Assembly (NCBI GenBank): GCA_036504035.1
Contig: DASXVV010000014.1
Coordinates: forward strand, 124,001-188,000
Direction: 5' to 3'
Length of the DNA: 64,000 bases
DNA from: Candidatus Deferrimicrobiaceae bacterium
Lineage (GTDB): Bacteria > Desulfobacterota > Deferrimicrobia > Deferrimicrobiales > Deferrimicrobiaceae
Made by a program: the position numbers and the translations under genes. The notes below the pieces were generated by a model. That model was given only the letters and a program-made list of their open reading frames with translations. It made no database searches and had not been told where the DNA came from. Below are positions 43,678-53,964 of this stretch, piece by piece; position 1 is the stretch's first letter, and each line of letters begins with the position of its first letter.

Positions 43678-44091
43678 TTACAGCGGGCGTTCCCCGGTCT
43701 TCCTGAAGCGGAAGTAGTCCGCCAGGATCTGCGCGTGGTCGAACGCGATCGGGGAAGGCAGCTTCTCCTCGGTGAACAGGCCCGCCTCTGCGGCGTCGTC
43801 CATCCCGTGCGGGTTGCCCGCGGCCGTGCCGACGAAGACGGTGGAGATCGTGTGCTGGCGCGGGTCGCGATCGGGATCGGAATAGACCCCAAGCAGCGCG
43901 GTCAGGGTGACGCGGAGACCCGTCTCCTCGAGCGCCTCGCGCACCGCCGCGTCGCGGACGTTTTCCCCGACGTCCACGAAGCCCCCCGGGATCGCCCACC
44001 CCGGCGGCGGATTCTTCCGGCGGATCAGCACGATGCCGCCCTCCGTCTCGATGATGACGTCTACCGTCGGAACCGGGTTCTGATACCTCAT
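43678..44091 (-). CDS. Nudix hydrolase (ADP-ribose pyrophosphatase-like)
   Basis: 137 residues. The Nudix box is complete: G-x5-E-x7-REALEETG in [20 protein letters not shown], then ETGL. Such enzymes hydrolyse nucleoside diphosphates linked to another group; PGWAIPGGF and the small size fit the MutT/ADP-ribose group, but the substrate cannot be fixed. The ATG at 44091 follows GGAGGGC. It is divergent from the mannose-1-phosphate guanylyltransferase-like gene, 83 bases away, and lies downstream of nothing on its strand. Confidence 0.9.
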   Translation of the reverse strand: MRYQNPVPTVDVIIETEGGIVLIRRKNPPPGWAIPGGFVDVGENVRDAAVREALEETGLRVTLTALLGVYSDPDRDPRQHTISTVFVGTAAGNPHGMDDAAEAGLFTEEKLPSPIAFDHAQILADYFRFRKTGERPL

Positions 44092-44174
44092 GGATGCCCT
44101 CCGGGGATATACTGTCCGGATTATATGGTCATTCGGCAAGGACCGAATCAATTCTCTTTCCGGAGGGTTTCCGC

Positions 44175-46673
44175 ATGAAGGCTGTGGTGATGGCGGGCGG
44201 TTTCGGCACGCGGCTGCGTCCGCTGACCGAGAAACTGCCCAAGCCGATGGCGTACGTCGCGAATCGCCCCATGATGGAACATGTCATCCGCCTGCTCGGC
44301 AAGTCCGGCATCACCGATCTGGACGTCCTGCTCTACTTCTTCCCGGAAAAGATCAGCGCCTACTTCGGCGACGGCGCCCCCTGGGGGGCCTCCATGCACT
44401 ACATCACGGCGGAAGCGGATTACGGGACCGCCGGCGCCGTAAAGAACGGCGAGGAGCGCCTGACCGACACCTTCATGGTCATCAGCGCCGACATCATCAC
44501 CGACTTCGACCTGTCGAAGGCGATCGCCTTCCACAAGGCGCAGAAGGCGGCTTGCACCATCGTGCTCACCCGCGTCCCCAATCCGCTGCAGTACGGCATC
44601 GTCATGACCGAGGACGATGGCCGCATCAACCGCTTCCTCGAGAAGCCTTCCTGGGGCGAGGTGTTCACCGACACGATCAACACGGGCATCTACATCCTCG
44701 AGCCCGAGGTGCTGAATCTCATTCCCCCCAAAAAGAACTTCGATTTCAGCAAGAACCTTTTCCCCGCGATGCTGGCGCGCGGCGACCGGCTGATGGGCTA
44801 CGTTGCGGAAGGGTACTGGAAAGACGTCGGCAACCTCGACGAATATCTCAACGTCCAGCTCGACGTGCTGTCGGGCAAGGCGAGGGTCGACGTCGAAGGG
44901 CGGCTGGCCGGGACCACCAACGTCCGGATCGGCGAGGGGTCCCACGTCGACTACACCGCCGAGCTGAAGAACGTCATCCTCGGTCGCGATTGCCGGATCG
45001 GACCGGGCGTCGTGGCCGAGAACGTCAGCTTCGGCGACGGCTGCGTCGTCGAGGACGGCGCGGTGATCCAGTCGAGCGTCGTGTGGCCCCGCACGAAGAT
45101 CGGAAAAGGGGCCCGCATCCTCGAGAACATCATCGGCGCCGACGTCGAGATCTCCGAGGGGGCGTTCCTCGCCGAGCGGGCGGTGATCAGCGACCATTGC
45201 CGGATCGGGCGACAGGCGACGGTCAAGGCCAACGTCAAGGTGTGGCCGCACAAGACGGTCGAGGACGGCGCCGTCCTCTCCGCGTCGCTCATCTGGGGCG
45301 AGAAGTGGTCGCGGTCGCTGTTCGGAGTCTACGGCATCAACGGCCTGGCCAACCTCGAGATCTCCCCCGAGTTCGCCGCCAAGCTGGGGGCCGCCTTCGC
45401 GGCCACCTTCGGCAAGAAAGTGATGGTATCCACGAGCCGCGACAGCCACAAGACGTCCCGGATGATCAATCGCGCGATCATGACCGGCCTTCTTTCCGTG
45501 GGCGTCGACGTCCACGACTACGGCACGACGCCGCTGCCGGTCGTCCGCTACCTGTCGCGCAGCCGGCGCGAGGAGAAGGGGGGCATCCATGCGCGCAAGA
45601 GCCCCTTCAACCCGGCCTGGATCGACATCAAGTTCTTCGACGAAAACGGGCTCGACATCCCGGTGGCGCACGAGAAGAGCGTCGAATCGCTCTTCTTCCG
45701 CGAGGATTTCGTCCGGGCCGAGATGGACGAGACGGGCGAGATCACCTTTCCCGTGGGCGGCGTCGAGACCTACGTGAGCGGCTTCCTGAAGACCGTCAAC
45801 GCCGACGCGATCCGCGCGCGCGCGTTCAACCTCGTCATCGACTATTCGTACGGGGCGTCGACGATGATCTTTCCCCGCATCCTGGGGCAGCTCGGCGTCG
45901 AGACGGTGGCGCTCAACGCGATCCTCGACCAGGCGCGGCTGACGCGCACGCAGGAGGAGTTCGACCGGGGGTTGCACCACCTGACCACGATCGCGCGCTC
46001 GCTCGCGGCCGACTTCGGGGTGATGCTCGACGCGGGGGGAGAGAAGGTGTTCCTCGTCGACGAGAAGGGCGACCTCATCCCCGACTGGGTCGCGCTCCAG
46101 GTCGTGACGCTCCTCCTTTGCCGCCAGAAGCGGGCGGGAAAGATCGGCGTGCCGGTCACCGCCTCCCGGAATATCGAGAAGATCGCGTCGAAGTACGGCA
46201 TGGAGGTGATCCGCACGCGCACGCTGCCGCGATCGCTGGTCGAAGCCGCCACGCGGGAGGACGTCGTCTTCGTCGGCGACGGCGACGGCGGATACGTGTT
46301 CCCGAAATTCCAGCCGGCCTTCGACGGCATGTTCGCCATCGTCAAGCTGATGGAGCTTCTGGCCGGCGAGGAGCGGACGCTTTCCGATATCTACCGCGAG
46401 GTTGCGCCGACGTTCCTGGTCCGGCGGAAGATCCCCTGCGCGTGGGAGAACAAGGGCGCCCTCATGCGAACGCTGACCGCGCACGCCAAGGGGAAAGAGA
46501 GCCAGTTCGTCGACGGGGTCAAGATCTTCGAGGGCGAAGACTGGGTGCTCATCTACCCGAGCCAGGACGAGGCCTATTTCCACCTGTGCGTCGAGTCCGA
46601 CGAGCGCAGCAAGGCCGATCAGCTGGCCGACCATTACGTCGACCTGTTCGCCGGATGGAGCGGCGCGCTGTGA
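44175..46673 (+). CDS. sugar-1-phosphate nucleotidyltransferase / phosphomutase-like fusion
   Basis: 832 residues in three parts. Residues 1-235 are a nucleotidyltransferase ([20 protein letters not shown]). Residues 250-370 are left-handed beta-helix repeats (VNVRIGEG-type turns such as [15 protein letters not shown]). Residues 375-832 match phosphoglucomutase/phosphomannomutase, but its metal loop DGDGDR reads DAGGEK and the TASHNP active-site loop reads RKSPFNP. It likely makes GDP-mannose or UDP-glucose for envelope sugars, with a doubtful mutase half. The ATG follows GGAGGG. The leader has the inverted repeat ATTCGG-N6-CCGAAT (44131-44148) and TATACT at 44108. Confidence 0.88.
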   Translation: MKAVVMAGGFGTRLRPLTEKLPKPMAYVANRPMMEHVIRLLGKSGITDLDVLLYFFPEKISAYFGDGAPWGASMHYITAEADYGTAGAVKNGEERLTDTFMVISADIITDFDLSKAIAFHKAQKAACTIVLTRVPNPLQYGIVMTEDDGRINRFLEKPSWGEVFTDTINTGIYILEPEVLNLIPPKKNFDFSKNLFPAMLARGDRLMGYVAEGYWKDVGNLDEYLNVQLDVLSGKARVDVEGRLAGTTNVRIGEGSHVDYTAELKNVILGRDCRIGPGVVAENVSFGDGCVVEDGAVIQSSVVWPRTKIGKGARILENIIGADVEISEGAFLAERAVISDHCRIGRQATVKANVKVWPHKTVEDGAVLSASLIWGEKWSRSLFGVYGINGLANLEISPEFAAKLGAAFAATFGKKVMVSTSRDSHKTSRMINRAIMTGLLSVGVDVHDYGTTPLPVVRYLSRSRREEKGGIHARKSPFNPAWIDIKFFDENGLDIPVAHEKSVESLFFREDFVRAEMDETGEITFPVGGVETYVSGFLKTVNADAIRARAFNLVIDYSYGASTMIFPRILGQLGVETVALNAILDQARLTRTQEEFDRGLHHLTTIARSLAADFGVMLDAGGEKVFLVDEKGDLIPDWVALQVVTLLLCRQKRAGKIGVPVTASRNIEKIASKYGMEVIRTRTLPRSLVEAATREDVVFVGDGDGGYVFPKFQPAFDGMFAIVKLMELLAGEERTLSDIYREVAPTFLVRRKIPCAWENKGALMRTLTAHAKGKESQFVDGVKIFEGEDWVLIYPSQDEAYFHLCVESDERSKADQLADHYVDLFAGWSGAL

Positions 46674-47329
46674 CAGGCGTCGAGAGCGTCTACCGGGTCC
46701 ACGTCCTGCCGGTCGGCCCGCTCCAGGAGAACTGCGCGATCGTCGAGCACATCGCGTCCCGGACGGCCGCTGCGATCGATCCTGGCGACGAGGGCGAGTC
46801 GATCCTCTCCTTTCTCGCCGAACGGGGGCTGGCGCTGACGACGATCCTGGTGACGCATGGCCACTTCGACCACGTCGGGGCGGTCGGCCTCCTCAAGGAG
46901 CGGACCGGGGCGAAGGTCCACGCTCACGCGGCCGATGTCGACCTGATCCGGCAGGCATCGGCGCACGGCGCGCTTTACGGCATCCCGGTCGATCCGGTGC
47001 CGCCCCCCGACGTATTGGTGGAAGACGGCGACACGGTGGCTTTCGGCGACGACGGATTCCGGGTGCTTCATACCCCCGGGCATTCTGCGGGCAGCGTCAC
47101 CTTCGTGCTCGCCGGCCACGCCTTCGTCGGCGACCTGATCTTCGCGGGCTCGATCGGCCGAACCGACCTGCCGGGCGGGGCGCTGCCCGACCTGATGCGA
47201 TCGGTCCGGGAAAAGATCTTCACGCTGGGGGACGCGGTCACGCTGATCCCGGGACACGGCCCCGACACGACGGTCGGGCGCGAGAAGCGGAGCAATCCTT
47301 TTTTCGCGGGCGATCGGGGCGGGCGATGA
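46670..47329 (+). CDS. metallo-beta-lactamase-fold hydrolase (glyoxalase II-like)
   Basis: 219 residues. It resembles the YcbL group: VLPVGPLQENCAIVE at the start, then LVTHGHFDHVGAV (HxHxDH), HTPGHSAGS, FVGDLIF, GRTDLPGG and LIPGHGPDT for the two-metal site. Likely a thioester or lactoylglutathione-type hydrolase; substrate unproven. GTG start overlaps the preceding stop (GTGA), and the stop overlaps coaBC, so a transcript runs from the nucleotidyltransferase fusion into coenzyme A and DNA repair genes. Confidence 0.9.
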   Translation: MTGVESVYRVHVLPVGPLQENCAIVEHIASRTAAAIDPGDEGESILSFLAERGLALTTILVTHGHFDHVGAVGLLKERTGAKVHAHAADVDLIRQASAHGALYGIPVDPVPPPDVLVEDGDTVAFGDDGFRVLHTPGHSAGSVTFVLAGHAFVGDLIFAGSIGRTDLPGGALPDLMRSVREKIFTLGDAVTLIPGHGPDTTVGREKRSNPFFAGDRGGR

Positions 47330-48552
47330 ACGAAGGGCGGAGAGGTGCATTGGGCGTGCTGGCGGGCAAGGAGATCGTGCTCGGGGTGACGGGGGGCATC
47401 GCGGCCTACAAGGCGTGCGAGATCATTCGCGAATTCAGGAAGGGCGGGGCGAGTGTCCACGTCGTGCTGACGGCCTCGGGAGCGCAGTTCATCACGGCGC
47501 TGACGCTCCAGACGCTGTCGGGCAACCCGGTCGTGACCGACCTGTTCAACCTGGTCTCCGAATCCGAAATCGGGCACATTTCGCTCGCGCAGCGGGCCGA
47601 CCTCTTGCTCGTGGCGCCCGCGACCGCCAACATCCTCGGCAAGATCCGGAACGGCATCGCCGACGACATGCTCTCGACCGTGGTGATGGCCACCGACGCG
47701 CCGGTGCTGGTCGCCCCGGCCATGAACTCGCAGATGTATGCCTCGTGCGCGGTCCGGGAGAACATCGAGGTGCTCCGCGCCCGCGGCGTCCACTTCGTCG
47801 ACCCGGGCGAAGGCGAGCTGGCGTGCGGCACGTTCGGGCCCGGGCGGCTGGCCGATCCGGCCCGCATCGTAGAGATGGTCCGCATCCTGCTGTCCGACAA
47901 GCCGCTATCGGGGAAGAAGGTCGTGGTCAGCGCGGGCCCCACCACCGAGCCGGTCGACCCGGTCCGTTTCCTGACCAACCGCTCCTCGGGAAAGATGGGC
48001 TACGCCCTGGCGCGCGTCGCCCGCCGGCTCGGCGCGTCGGTCACGCTCGTCTCGGGTCCCGTCGCGCTGCCCGACCCGTTTTTCGTCGAGACGGTGCGCG
48101 TCGCGTCCGCGGCCCAGATGCGCGATGCGGTGCTGGCGGCGTCCGAGCGTGCCGATGTCGTGGTGATGGCGGCCGCGGTCGCCGATTTCCGCGCGGCCGA
48201 TGCGCCGACGCGCAAGATCAAGAAAGAGGCCTTCGCGGGAACGATCGCGCTGGTTCCCACGGTCGATATCCTGGCCGAACTGGGGGAAGACAAGGGAAAT
48301 CGCGTCCTGATCGGTTTCGCGGCCGAGACCGGCGATCCCGAGGAAAACGCGCGGGGAAAGCTGTCCCGGAAACATCTCGACGCGATCGTCGCCAACGACG
48401 TCTCCCGCGCCGACATCGGCTTCGGCGCCGACGAGAACGAGGTCCGCCTCTTCCTGTCCGGCGGCGCGTCGGTCGAGATTCCGCGGGCCGACAAGGAGTC
48501 GGTCGCCGAATCGATCTTGACGACGCTCTGCGCGAGAGGGGTCATCGCATGA
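47326..48552 (+). CDS. coaBC: phosphopantothenoylcysteine decarboxylase / synthase
   Basis: 408 residues. The flavin-binding CoaC half ([14 protein letters not shown], active-site region [20 protein letters not shown], then APAMNSQMY) decarboxylates phosphopantothenoylcysteine; the CoaB half ([31 protein letters not shown]) joins phosphopantothenate and cysteine. Together with CoaD at 17900 two steps of coenzyme A synthesis are present. Translation might begin a few codons in, at the residue before LAGKEIVLG. Overlaps its neighbours by four bases at both ends. Confidence 0.96.
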   Translation: MNEGRRGALGVLAGKEIVLGVTGGIAAYKACEIIREFRKGGASVHVVLTASGAQFITALTLQTLSGNPVVTDLFNLVSESEIGHISLAQRADLLLVAPATANILGKIRNGIADDMLSTVVMATDAPVLVAPAMNSQMYASCAVRENIEVLRARGVHFVDPGEGELACGTFGPGRLADPARIVEMVRILLSDKPLSGKKVVVSAGPTTEPVDPVRFLTNRSSGKMGYALARVARRLGASVTLVSGPVALPDPFFVETVRVASAAQMRDAVLAASERADVVVMAAAVADFRAADAPTRKIKKEAFAGTIALVPTVDILAELGEDKGNRVLIGFAAETGDPEENARGKLSRKHLDAIVANDVSRADIGFGADENEVRLFLSGGASVEIPRADKESVAESILTTLCARGVIA

Positions 48553-49268
48553 CGTCCCCGCGCGTGACGCCGGCGTTCGTCGCCGAATATCTCGCCGAGA
48601 TCGGCGTCGCGTTCGTGCCGAAAACGCCCGGGAAGCGGCCTTCGAAGCCCGCCCCGGCCGGGGCCGACGTTCCTGCCGGGGCCGCGGGGAATGCCGGCGC
48701 GATTCCGGCCGATGCGCCCGGTACGCTCGACGCGCTCCGGGTCGAGGCGCTGGCATGCCGCCGCTGCCCGCTGCGCGACCAGGCGACGCAGGTTGTTTTC
48801 GGCGTCGGCAACCCGCACGCCCGCCTGATGTTCATCGGGGAAGGGCCCGGTGCCGACGAGGATGCGCAGGGCGAGCCGTTCGTGGGAGCGGCCGGCAAGC
48901 GGCTTAACACCTGGATTCCGCGGCTGGGGCTTTTGCGCGAGGACGTCTACATCGCCAACATCGTGAAATGCCGTCCGCCCGGGAATCGCGCTCCGCTGCC
49001 GGGCGAGGCCGAGGTCTGCACCCCGTGGCTCGAACGGCAGATCGCGCTTATCCGGCCCGAGGCGATCTGCCTGCTAGGCTCGACCGCGCTAAGGTTCCTT
49101 CTCGGGGGTGAACCCAAGATCACCCGGGAGCGGGGGCAATGGCGGGAGTACCAGGGAATCCCGGTCCTCCCGACCTATCACCCGGCCTACATCCTGCGCG
49201 ATCCCCGCCGGGAGGAAGAGGTGTTCCAGGATATGGCGACGCTGAAGGGGTGGCTCGATGCCCGTTGA
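48549..49268 (+). CDS. family 4 uracil-DNA glycosylase (4Fe-4S)
   Basis: 239 residues. CRRCPL gives the first two cluster cysteines and [17 protein letters not shown] (C-x15-C) the others, the [4Fe-4S] arrangement of UDGa-type enzymes. [20 protein letters not shown] is motif A and HPAYILR is motif B. It excises uracil from DNA. The first 70 residues are an alanine/proline-rich tail after a short helix, as in SPO1-polymerase-related homologues. It overlaps coaBC by four bases and the methyltransferase by eleven. Confidence 0.94.
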   Translation: MTSPRVTPAFVAEYLAEIGVAFVPKTPGKRPSKPAPAGADVPAGAAGNAGAIPADAPGTLDALRVEALACRRCPLRDQATQVVFGVGNPHARLMFIGEGPGADEDAQGEPFVGAAGKRLNTWIPRLGLLREDVYIANIVKCRPPGNRAPLPGEAEVCTPWLERQIALIRPEAICLLGSTALRFLLGGEPKITRERGQWREYQGIPVLPTYHPAYILRDPRREEEVFQDMATLKGWLDAR

Positions 49269-50463
49269 AGAAGGGGGCGCGCTCCCGCTTGTCCGCGTCA
49301 GCCGACGGGCCGAGGAGCGGATCAACGCAGGCCACGCCTGGATCTTCGGCGACGACCTGCGCGAGACGCCGCCCGGCGTCGCGCTTGGAACCTGGGTTCG
49401 AGTCGAGTCGCGGTCGGGCCTCCCGCTCGGCACGGCGATGCTCAACCTGCAAAGCCGGATTGCACTCCGGATCGTCTCGCGGGAGACGATCTCGCCGGGC
49501 CGTGACTTTATTGCCCGCCGCCTCCGCGAGGCACGCGAGCGCAGGTCTGCCGCCGGGTGGGGGGACGAGACGGCGATGCGGCTGTGCTTTTCCGAGGCCG
49601 ACGCGATGCCCGGCCTCGTCGTCGACCGGTTCGGCGACGTTCTTTCCGTCCAGATCCTCACCGCGGGGATGGAGACTTATCGGGAGGAGATCCTCGCGGA
49701 ACTCGTCGCGTCGCACCATCCGCGCCTGGTCTATGAGCGCTCCGAGGGGGGCGCGCGGAAGCACGAGGGATTGCCCGAGCGCAAAGGGCCCGTTTTCGGG
49801 GAAGGGTCGTCGGAGTCTCTCATCGAGACCGACGGGGTCCGTTTTCTCGTCGACGTCGAGCGGGGGCCCAAGACCGGTTTCTTCCTCGACCAGCGGGCGA
49901 ACCGGCGGATCGTCCGGGACCTCGCGGGGGGCCGCTCCGTGCTCGACGGCTTCTGCTCGACCGGCGGCTTCGGGCTCTACGCTCTGGCAGGAGGGGCCTC
50001 CGACGTGCTCGCGGTCGATTCTTCCGACTACGCCATCGAGGCCGCGCGCGGGAATGCCGAACGCAACGGCTATTCCTCCCGGTGGGAGGGACGGGCCGCC
50101 AACCTCTTCCAGGAGCTTCGCGACTTGTCGGCCTCGGGCCGCCGCTTCGGGCTCGTGGTGCTCGATCCGCCGGCGTTCGCCAAGGCGCGGGAGGGCCGCG
50201 AGGGGGCGATCCGCGGTTACCGCGACGTCAACCGGCTCGGGCTGTCGCTGCTTTCGCCCGGCGGATTGCTGGCCACCGCGTCCTGCACCCAGCTGGTCGA
50301 CCTTCCGATGTGGAAGGAAGCATTGCGCGGCGCCGCCGCCGACGCGCGTGCCGACCTCGAACTCGTGGCCGCCGGCGGGCCTCCGCCCGACCATCCGGTG
50401 CTGCTCGGCATGCCCGAGACCGACTACCTCAAGTTTGCCGTCTGGAGGAAAAGGCTTCCATGA
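49258..50463 (+). CDS. rlmI: RlmI-like 23S rRNA (cytosine-5) methyltransferase
   Basis: 401 residues. An N-terminal PUA-like domain (RINAGHAWIFGDDL) precedes an EEHEE-type domain and a SAM-binding domain (VLDGFCSTGGFGLYALAGGA, VLDPPAFAK, LATASCTQLV). TGFFLDQRANR is characteristic of the RlmI/RlmK group. RlmI makes m5C1962 in 23S rRNA; orthology with that exact specificity is inferred. It starts inside the glycosylase gene and its stop overlaps the nfeD start. Confidence 0.9.
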   Translation: MPVEEGGALPLVRVSRRAEERINAGHAWIFGDDLRETPPGVALGTWVRVESRSGLPLGTAMLNLQSRIALRIVSRETISPGRDFIARRLREARERRSAAGWGDETAMRLCFSEADAMPGLVVDRFGDVLSVQILTAGMETYREEILAELVASHHPRLVYERSEGGARKHEGLPERKGPVFGEGSSESLIETDGVRFLVDVERGPKTGFFLDQRANRRIVRDLAGGRSVLDGFCSTGGFGLYALAGGASDVLAVDSSDYAIEAARGNAERNGYSSRWEGRAANLFQELRDLSASGRRFGLVVLDPPAFAKAREGREGAIRGYRDVNRLGLSLLSPGGLLATASCTQLVDLPMWKEALRGAAADARADLELVAAGGPPPDHPVLLGMPETDYLKFAVWRKRLP

Positions 50464-51782
50464 AGCGCGTGATCCCATTCCTCATCGCACTGCTCCTCCT
50501 GCCGGGATTCCGGGCAGGGGCGGTCTCCGGCAATACGGCGACACCCCCGGTATTGGTGGCGACGATCGCCGCGTCGATCAACCCGGTGACGGCCGACTAT
50601 CTTTCAAGCGCGATCGCCCGCGCCGAGGAAGAGCATGCGGGTCTTCTGGTCGTCGAACTCGACACGCCCGGCGGGCTCGAAAGCGCGATGCGCCAGATGG
50701 TGCGCGGCATTCTCGGGTCGCGCGTCCCGGTCGCCGTCTACGTGTCGCCCTCCGGGGCACGGGCCGCGTCGGCCGGTGTGCTCGTCACGCTGGCTTCCGA
50801 TGTCGCGGCGATGGCGCCCGGCACCAATATCGGGGCGGCGCATCCGGTCGGTATCGGCGGCGGGACGATGGACAACACGATGGCCGGCAAGGTCGAGAAC
50901 GATTCGGCCGCCTATGCCCGGTCGCTGGCGGCGCGCAAGGGCCGCAATCCCGCCTGGGCCGAGAGCGCCGTCCGGAAGAGCGCGTCGCTGACCGAGCGCG
51001 AGGCGCTCGACAACGGGGTGATCGACCTGGTCTCCCCGAGCCTGGCCGTCCTGCTGGCGCAGGTCGACGGCCGGACGGTCCGCAAGGAGACCGGGAACGT
51101 CACGCTCCGGACGCGGGACGCCCGGGTCGTCCGCTACCCGATGGATTTCCGCCATCGGGCGCTTTCCGCGCTGGCCGACCCGAACATCGCGTACATCCTG
51201 CTGATGGTCGGCATCTACGGACTCTTCTTCGAGCTGTCCAACCCCGGCGCCGTGTTTCCCGGCGTGGTGGGCGGCATCTCACTGATCCTGGGCTTCTATG
51301 CCATGCAGACGCTTTCGGCCGATTACGCGGGCCTTCTCATGATCCTGCTGGGCGTCGTCCTGTTCCTGCTCGAGGTGAAGGTGCATTCCTACGGCACGCT
51401 GTCGATCGGCGGGACGGTCGCCATGCTCCTCGGCACCCTCATGCTCTTCCGCACCTCGGCCGATCCCTGGCTGCGCATCTCCTGGAGCGTCGTGGGGACG
51501 ATGGTCGGCGTCTCCGTCCTCTTCTTCTCGGCGGTCGTCCGGCTCGTGGTCAAAAGCCGGCGGGCGCAGCCGATGACCGGGTCCGAGGGGATGATCGGGG
51601 CGGTCGGCGAGGCGCGCGCCGATTTCGACGCGGCCGGCCGGGGGAAGGTCTTCGTCCAGGGCGAGCAGTGGGACGCGCGCTGCGACCGGCCCGTCTCGCG
51701 CGGGGACGCCGTGACCGTCTCGGGCCGCGAAGGGATGACGCTCCGGGTGCAACCCGTCCCGCAACGGCAACAAACGAACTGA
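50460..51782 (+). CDS. NfeD-type membrane serine protease
   Basis: 440 residues. A signal peptide (residues 1-22) precedes a ClpP-like protease domain whose serine lies in SGARAASAGVLV and whose lysine base is in the helix ARSLAARKGRN. Four to five spans (IAYILLMVGIYGLFFEL, ISLILGFYAM, LLMILLGVVLFLLEV and others) and a C-terminal OB-fold (GMIGAVGEARADF) follow. This is the long NfeD form known to pair with stomatin-like proteins, and the slipin gene is 27 bases downstream. It probably trims slipin or other membrane proteins. Confidence 0.94.
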   Translation: MKRVIPFLIALLLLPGFRAGAVSGNTATPPVLVATIAASINPVTADYLSSAIARAEEEHAGLLVVELDTPGGLESAMRQMVRGILGSRVPVAVYVSPSGARAASAGVLVTLASDVAAMAPGTNIGAAHPVGIGGGTMDNTMAGKVENDSAAYARSLAARKGRNPAWAESAVRKSASLTEREALDNGVIDLVSPSLAVLLAQVDGRTVRKETGNVTLRTRDARVVRYPMDFRHRALSALADPNIAYILLMVGIYGLFFELSNPGAVFPGVVGGISLILGFYAMQTLSADYAGLLMILLGVVLFLLEVKVHSYGTLSIGGTVAMLLGTLMLFRTSADPWLRISWSVVGTMVGVSVLFFSAVVRLVVKSRRAQPMTGSEGMIGAVGEARADFDAAGRGKVFVQGEQWDARCDRPVSRGDAVTVSGREGMTLRVQPVPQRQQTN

Positions 51783-51809
51783 TCCCGCACAAAAAACTCG
51801 GAGGTCATC

Positions 51810-52628
51810 ATGCCCATCTATCTCGCGCTCCTCGTACTCGTGGTGCTGTTTCTCTACAACGCCATCAAGATCCTCAACGAATACGAGCGCGGAGTCGTCT
51901 TCCGGCTAGGGCGCGTGATCGGGGCCAAGGGGCCCGGCCTCATCCTGCTGATCCCCGGCATCGACAAGATGGTGCGCGTGGGCTTGCGGGTCGTGGCGCT
52001 CGACGTGCCGGCCCAGGACGTCATCACGCGCGACAACGTGTCGATCAAGGTGAGCGCGGTCGTCTATTTCCGGGTCATCGATCCCAACCGGGCGATCATC
52101 AGCGTCGAGAACTACCTGTATGCGACCTCGCAGCTTGCGCAGACGACGCTGCGCTCGGTCTGCGGGCAGGCGAACCTCGACGAACTCCTCTCCGAGCGAG
52201 AGAAGATCAACGACCACGTGCAGGAGATCCTCGACAAGGACACCGAGCCCTGGGGCGTCAAGGTGGCCAAGGTCGAGGTGAAGCAGATCGACCTGCCGCA
52301 GGAGATGCAGCGGGCGATGGCAAAGCAGGCCGAGGCCGAGCGCGAGCGGCGAGCGAAGGTCATCGGGGCCGAAGGCGAATTCCAGGCGGCCCAGAAGCTG
52401 ACCGACGCGGCCGAGATCATCGGCACCCATCCGATCGCCCTCCAGCTCCGCTACCTGCAGACGCTGCGGGAGGTGGCAGCGGAGAACAATTCGACGACGA
52501 TCTTCCCGGTGCCGATCGACCTGTTCACGCCATTCATCGATATGGCGAAGCGCATGGTTGCCGCGCCCCCGGCGCCCGTAGCCGTGACCGCCCCCGAAAA
52601 GGCGCAGGCTCCGAACGCCGAAGGTTGA
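51810..52628 (+). CDS. slipin (stomatin/prohibitin-like, SPFH domain)
   Basis: 272 residues. One N-terminal span ([19 protein letters not shown]), then [20 protein letters not shown] and [20 protein letters not shown] of the Band 7 domain, and a coiled coil ([20 protein letters not shown]). It should form membrane microdomain oligomers. The C-terminus is a short flexible alanine/proline tail, the sort of region NfeD proteases cut in archaea. The ATG follows CTCGGAGGTC. Paired with nfeD just upstream. Confidence 0.95.
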   Translation: MPIYLALLVLVVLFLYNAIKILNEYERGVVFRLGRVIGAKGPGLILLIPGIDKMVRVGLRVVALDVPAQDVITRDNVSIKVSAVVYFRVIDPNRAIISVENYLYATSQLAQTTLRSVCGQANLDELLSEREKINDHVQEILDKDTEPWGVKVAKVEVKQIDLPQEMQRAMAKQAEAERERRAKVIGAEGEFQAAQKLTDAAEIIGTHPIALQLRYLQTLREVAAENNSTTIFPVPIDLFTPFIDMAKRMVAAPPAPVAVTAPEKAQAPNAEG

Positions 52629-52638
52629 TGCCGGAGAC

Positions 52639-53964
52639 ATGCTGCATCCGTTGCCTTTGAATCGCCGGGCCATGGCCATCTTCCTGGCCGGTGCGCTCGC
52701 GACCTCGGTCGCCGCCGGGTGCGCCGCGAAAAAGCCACGCAAGTCACCCTTGCCGCCGGCTCCCCCGGCGCCCGTCGAGCGGAAGATCCGGCTGGCGCCG
52801 CCGCCGCAGTGCCCGGTGCCCGGAGGAACGTCACTGCCGGCCGTCCCGCCCGAGCGGCTCGACCGTGAGAAGCCCCCCTCGCCGCTCCCCCCGGTCGTCA
52901 CAGGGAAACTGTCCGCCCCCGACCGGATCGTCCGGGTCCTGGTCGCAGGGCCCGCCGCCTCCGTCGCGGTCGACGGATGCCCGGTCCATGCCTGGCGCGA
53001 CGACGGCGCACCGACCGGCGAAATGAACGGCCGGATCACGTTTACGGCCGAAGGTTCGCGGATCCGGTTCGGCACGACGCGCATCGAGGGGCCGGTCGAC
53101 GTCGGGAGCGACGGGTTGTTCACGGTTGCAGGACGCCGGCTGCCGCCGGGCCGCGTGCGAATCCTTAACCGGCAGGGCAAGCTCATCGCCATCTCCGCGC
53201 TGTCGCTCGAGGAATACGTCGCCGCGGTCCTGAGCCGGGAAGCTTCTCCCGCCTTCCGGCCCGAGGCGCTGGCGGCGCTGGCGATCGCCATCCGGACCTA
53301 TGCGGTCAATGCGGCGGCGAAGCCGCGCGATCCCGCGTACGACCTGCTGAACGGCGTCGACGACCAGGTGTTCGACGGGATCGAAAAGGTGCTGCCGCAA
53401 TTCCGGGCCGCGGCCGCGGAGACACGCGGTGTCTTGATCTGGTACGGGGACGCCCTCGCGAGCGCCAACTATCACTCGACCTGCGGCGGGAGGACCGAGG
53501 ACGCCGCCGATGCCTGGGGAAGGCCGTTCCCTTACCTGCGGTCCGTCGCCTGCGACGACTGCCGGGAGAGCCCGGCCTGGAAGTGGGAATATCGCCTGCC
53601 ATCCGACGAGGGGAAGCGGGTGGCCCGAGCCCTGGGCCTTCGCGTGCGTGACAACCTCAAGATCGAGATCGTCGCCACGACCCCGACCGGACGCGCCGCC
53701 CGCATCCGTCTTTCGTCCGGCGGCGTCTCGCGGGAGACCGCAGCGGCCGTCTTCCGGCAGGCACTGGGCTCGACGAAGGTCAAGAGCCTCAAGATGGCGA
53801 TCGCCCGCGCCGGCGACGGCTGGAAGATCGCAGGGGAAGGCTACGGCCACGGCGTCGGCCTGTGCCAATGGGGCGCCAACGGAATGGCCGGCCGCGGGTG
53901 CGATTTCCGGGAGATTCTCTCCCGGTATTATCCGGGGACGCGGCTTTCCGGAGGGACAACTTGA
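52639..53964 (+). CDS. SpoIID/LytB-like lipoprotein, putative septal peptidoglycan amidase
   Basis: 441 residues. The signal ends in a lipobox (SVAAGC), so it should be a lipoprotein; a proline-rich linker follows. Residues about 150-430 are a SpoIID domain: SLEEYVAAVLSREASPAFRP, TYAVNAAA, YHSTCGGRTEDA and YGHGVGLCQWGANGMA. SpoIID-type lytic enzymes act on denuded glycan strands, and in non-sporulating bacteria related LytB proteins act in cell division. No sporulation genes are present. ATG at 52672 is an alternative start. Overlaps queA by four bases. Confidence 0.9.
   Translation: MLHPLPLNRRAMAIFLAGALATSVAAGCAAKKPRKSPLPPAPPAPVERKIRLAPPPQCPVPGGTSLPAVPPERLDREKPPSPLPPVVTGKLSAPDRIVRVLVAGPAASVAVDGCPVHAWRDDGAPTGEMNGRITFTAEGSRIRFGTTRIEGPVDVGSDGLFTVAGRRLPPGRVRILNRQGKLIAISALSLEEYVAAVLSREASPAFRPEALAALAIAIRTYAVNAAAKPRDPAYDLLNGVDDQVFDGIEKVLPQFRAAAAETRGVLIWYGDALASANYHSTCGGRTEDAADAWGRPFPYLRSVACDDCRESPAWKWEYRLPSDEGKRVARALGLRVRDNLKIEIVATTPTGRAARIRLSSGGVSRETAAAVFRQALGSTKVKSLKMAIARAGDGWKIAGEGYGHGVGLCQWGANGMAGRGCDFREILSRYYPGTRLSGGTT

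Noticed and set aside
44148-46634. 828-codon minus-strand open frame
   Set aside because: It lies wholly opposite the nucleotidyltransferase/phosphomutase fusion, is repetitive in R, V, D and H, and has no family features: a GC-rich antisense artefact.
52639-53964. Evidence for sporulation (SpoIID)
   Set aside because: SpoIID/LytB-type proteins are common in non-sporulating Gram-negative bacteria, and no other sporulation gene is present.
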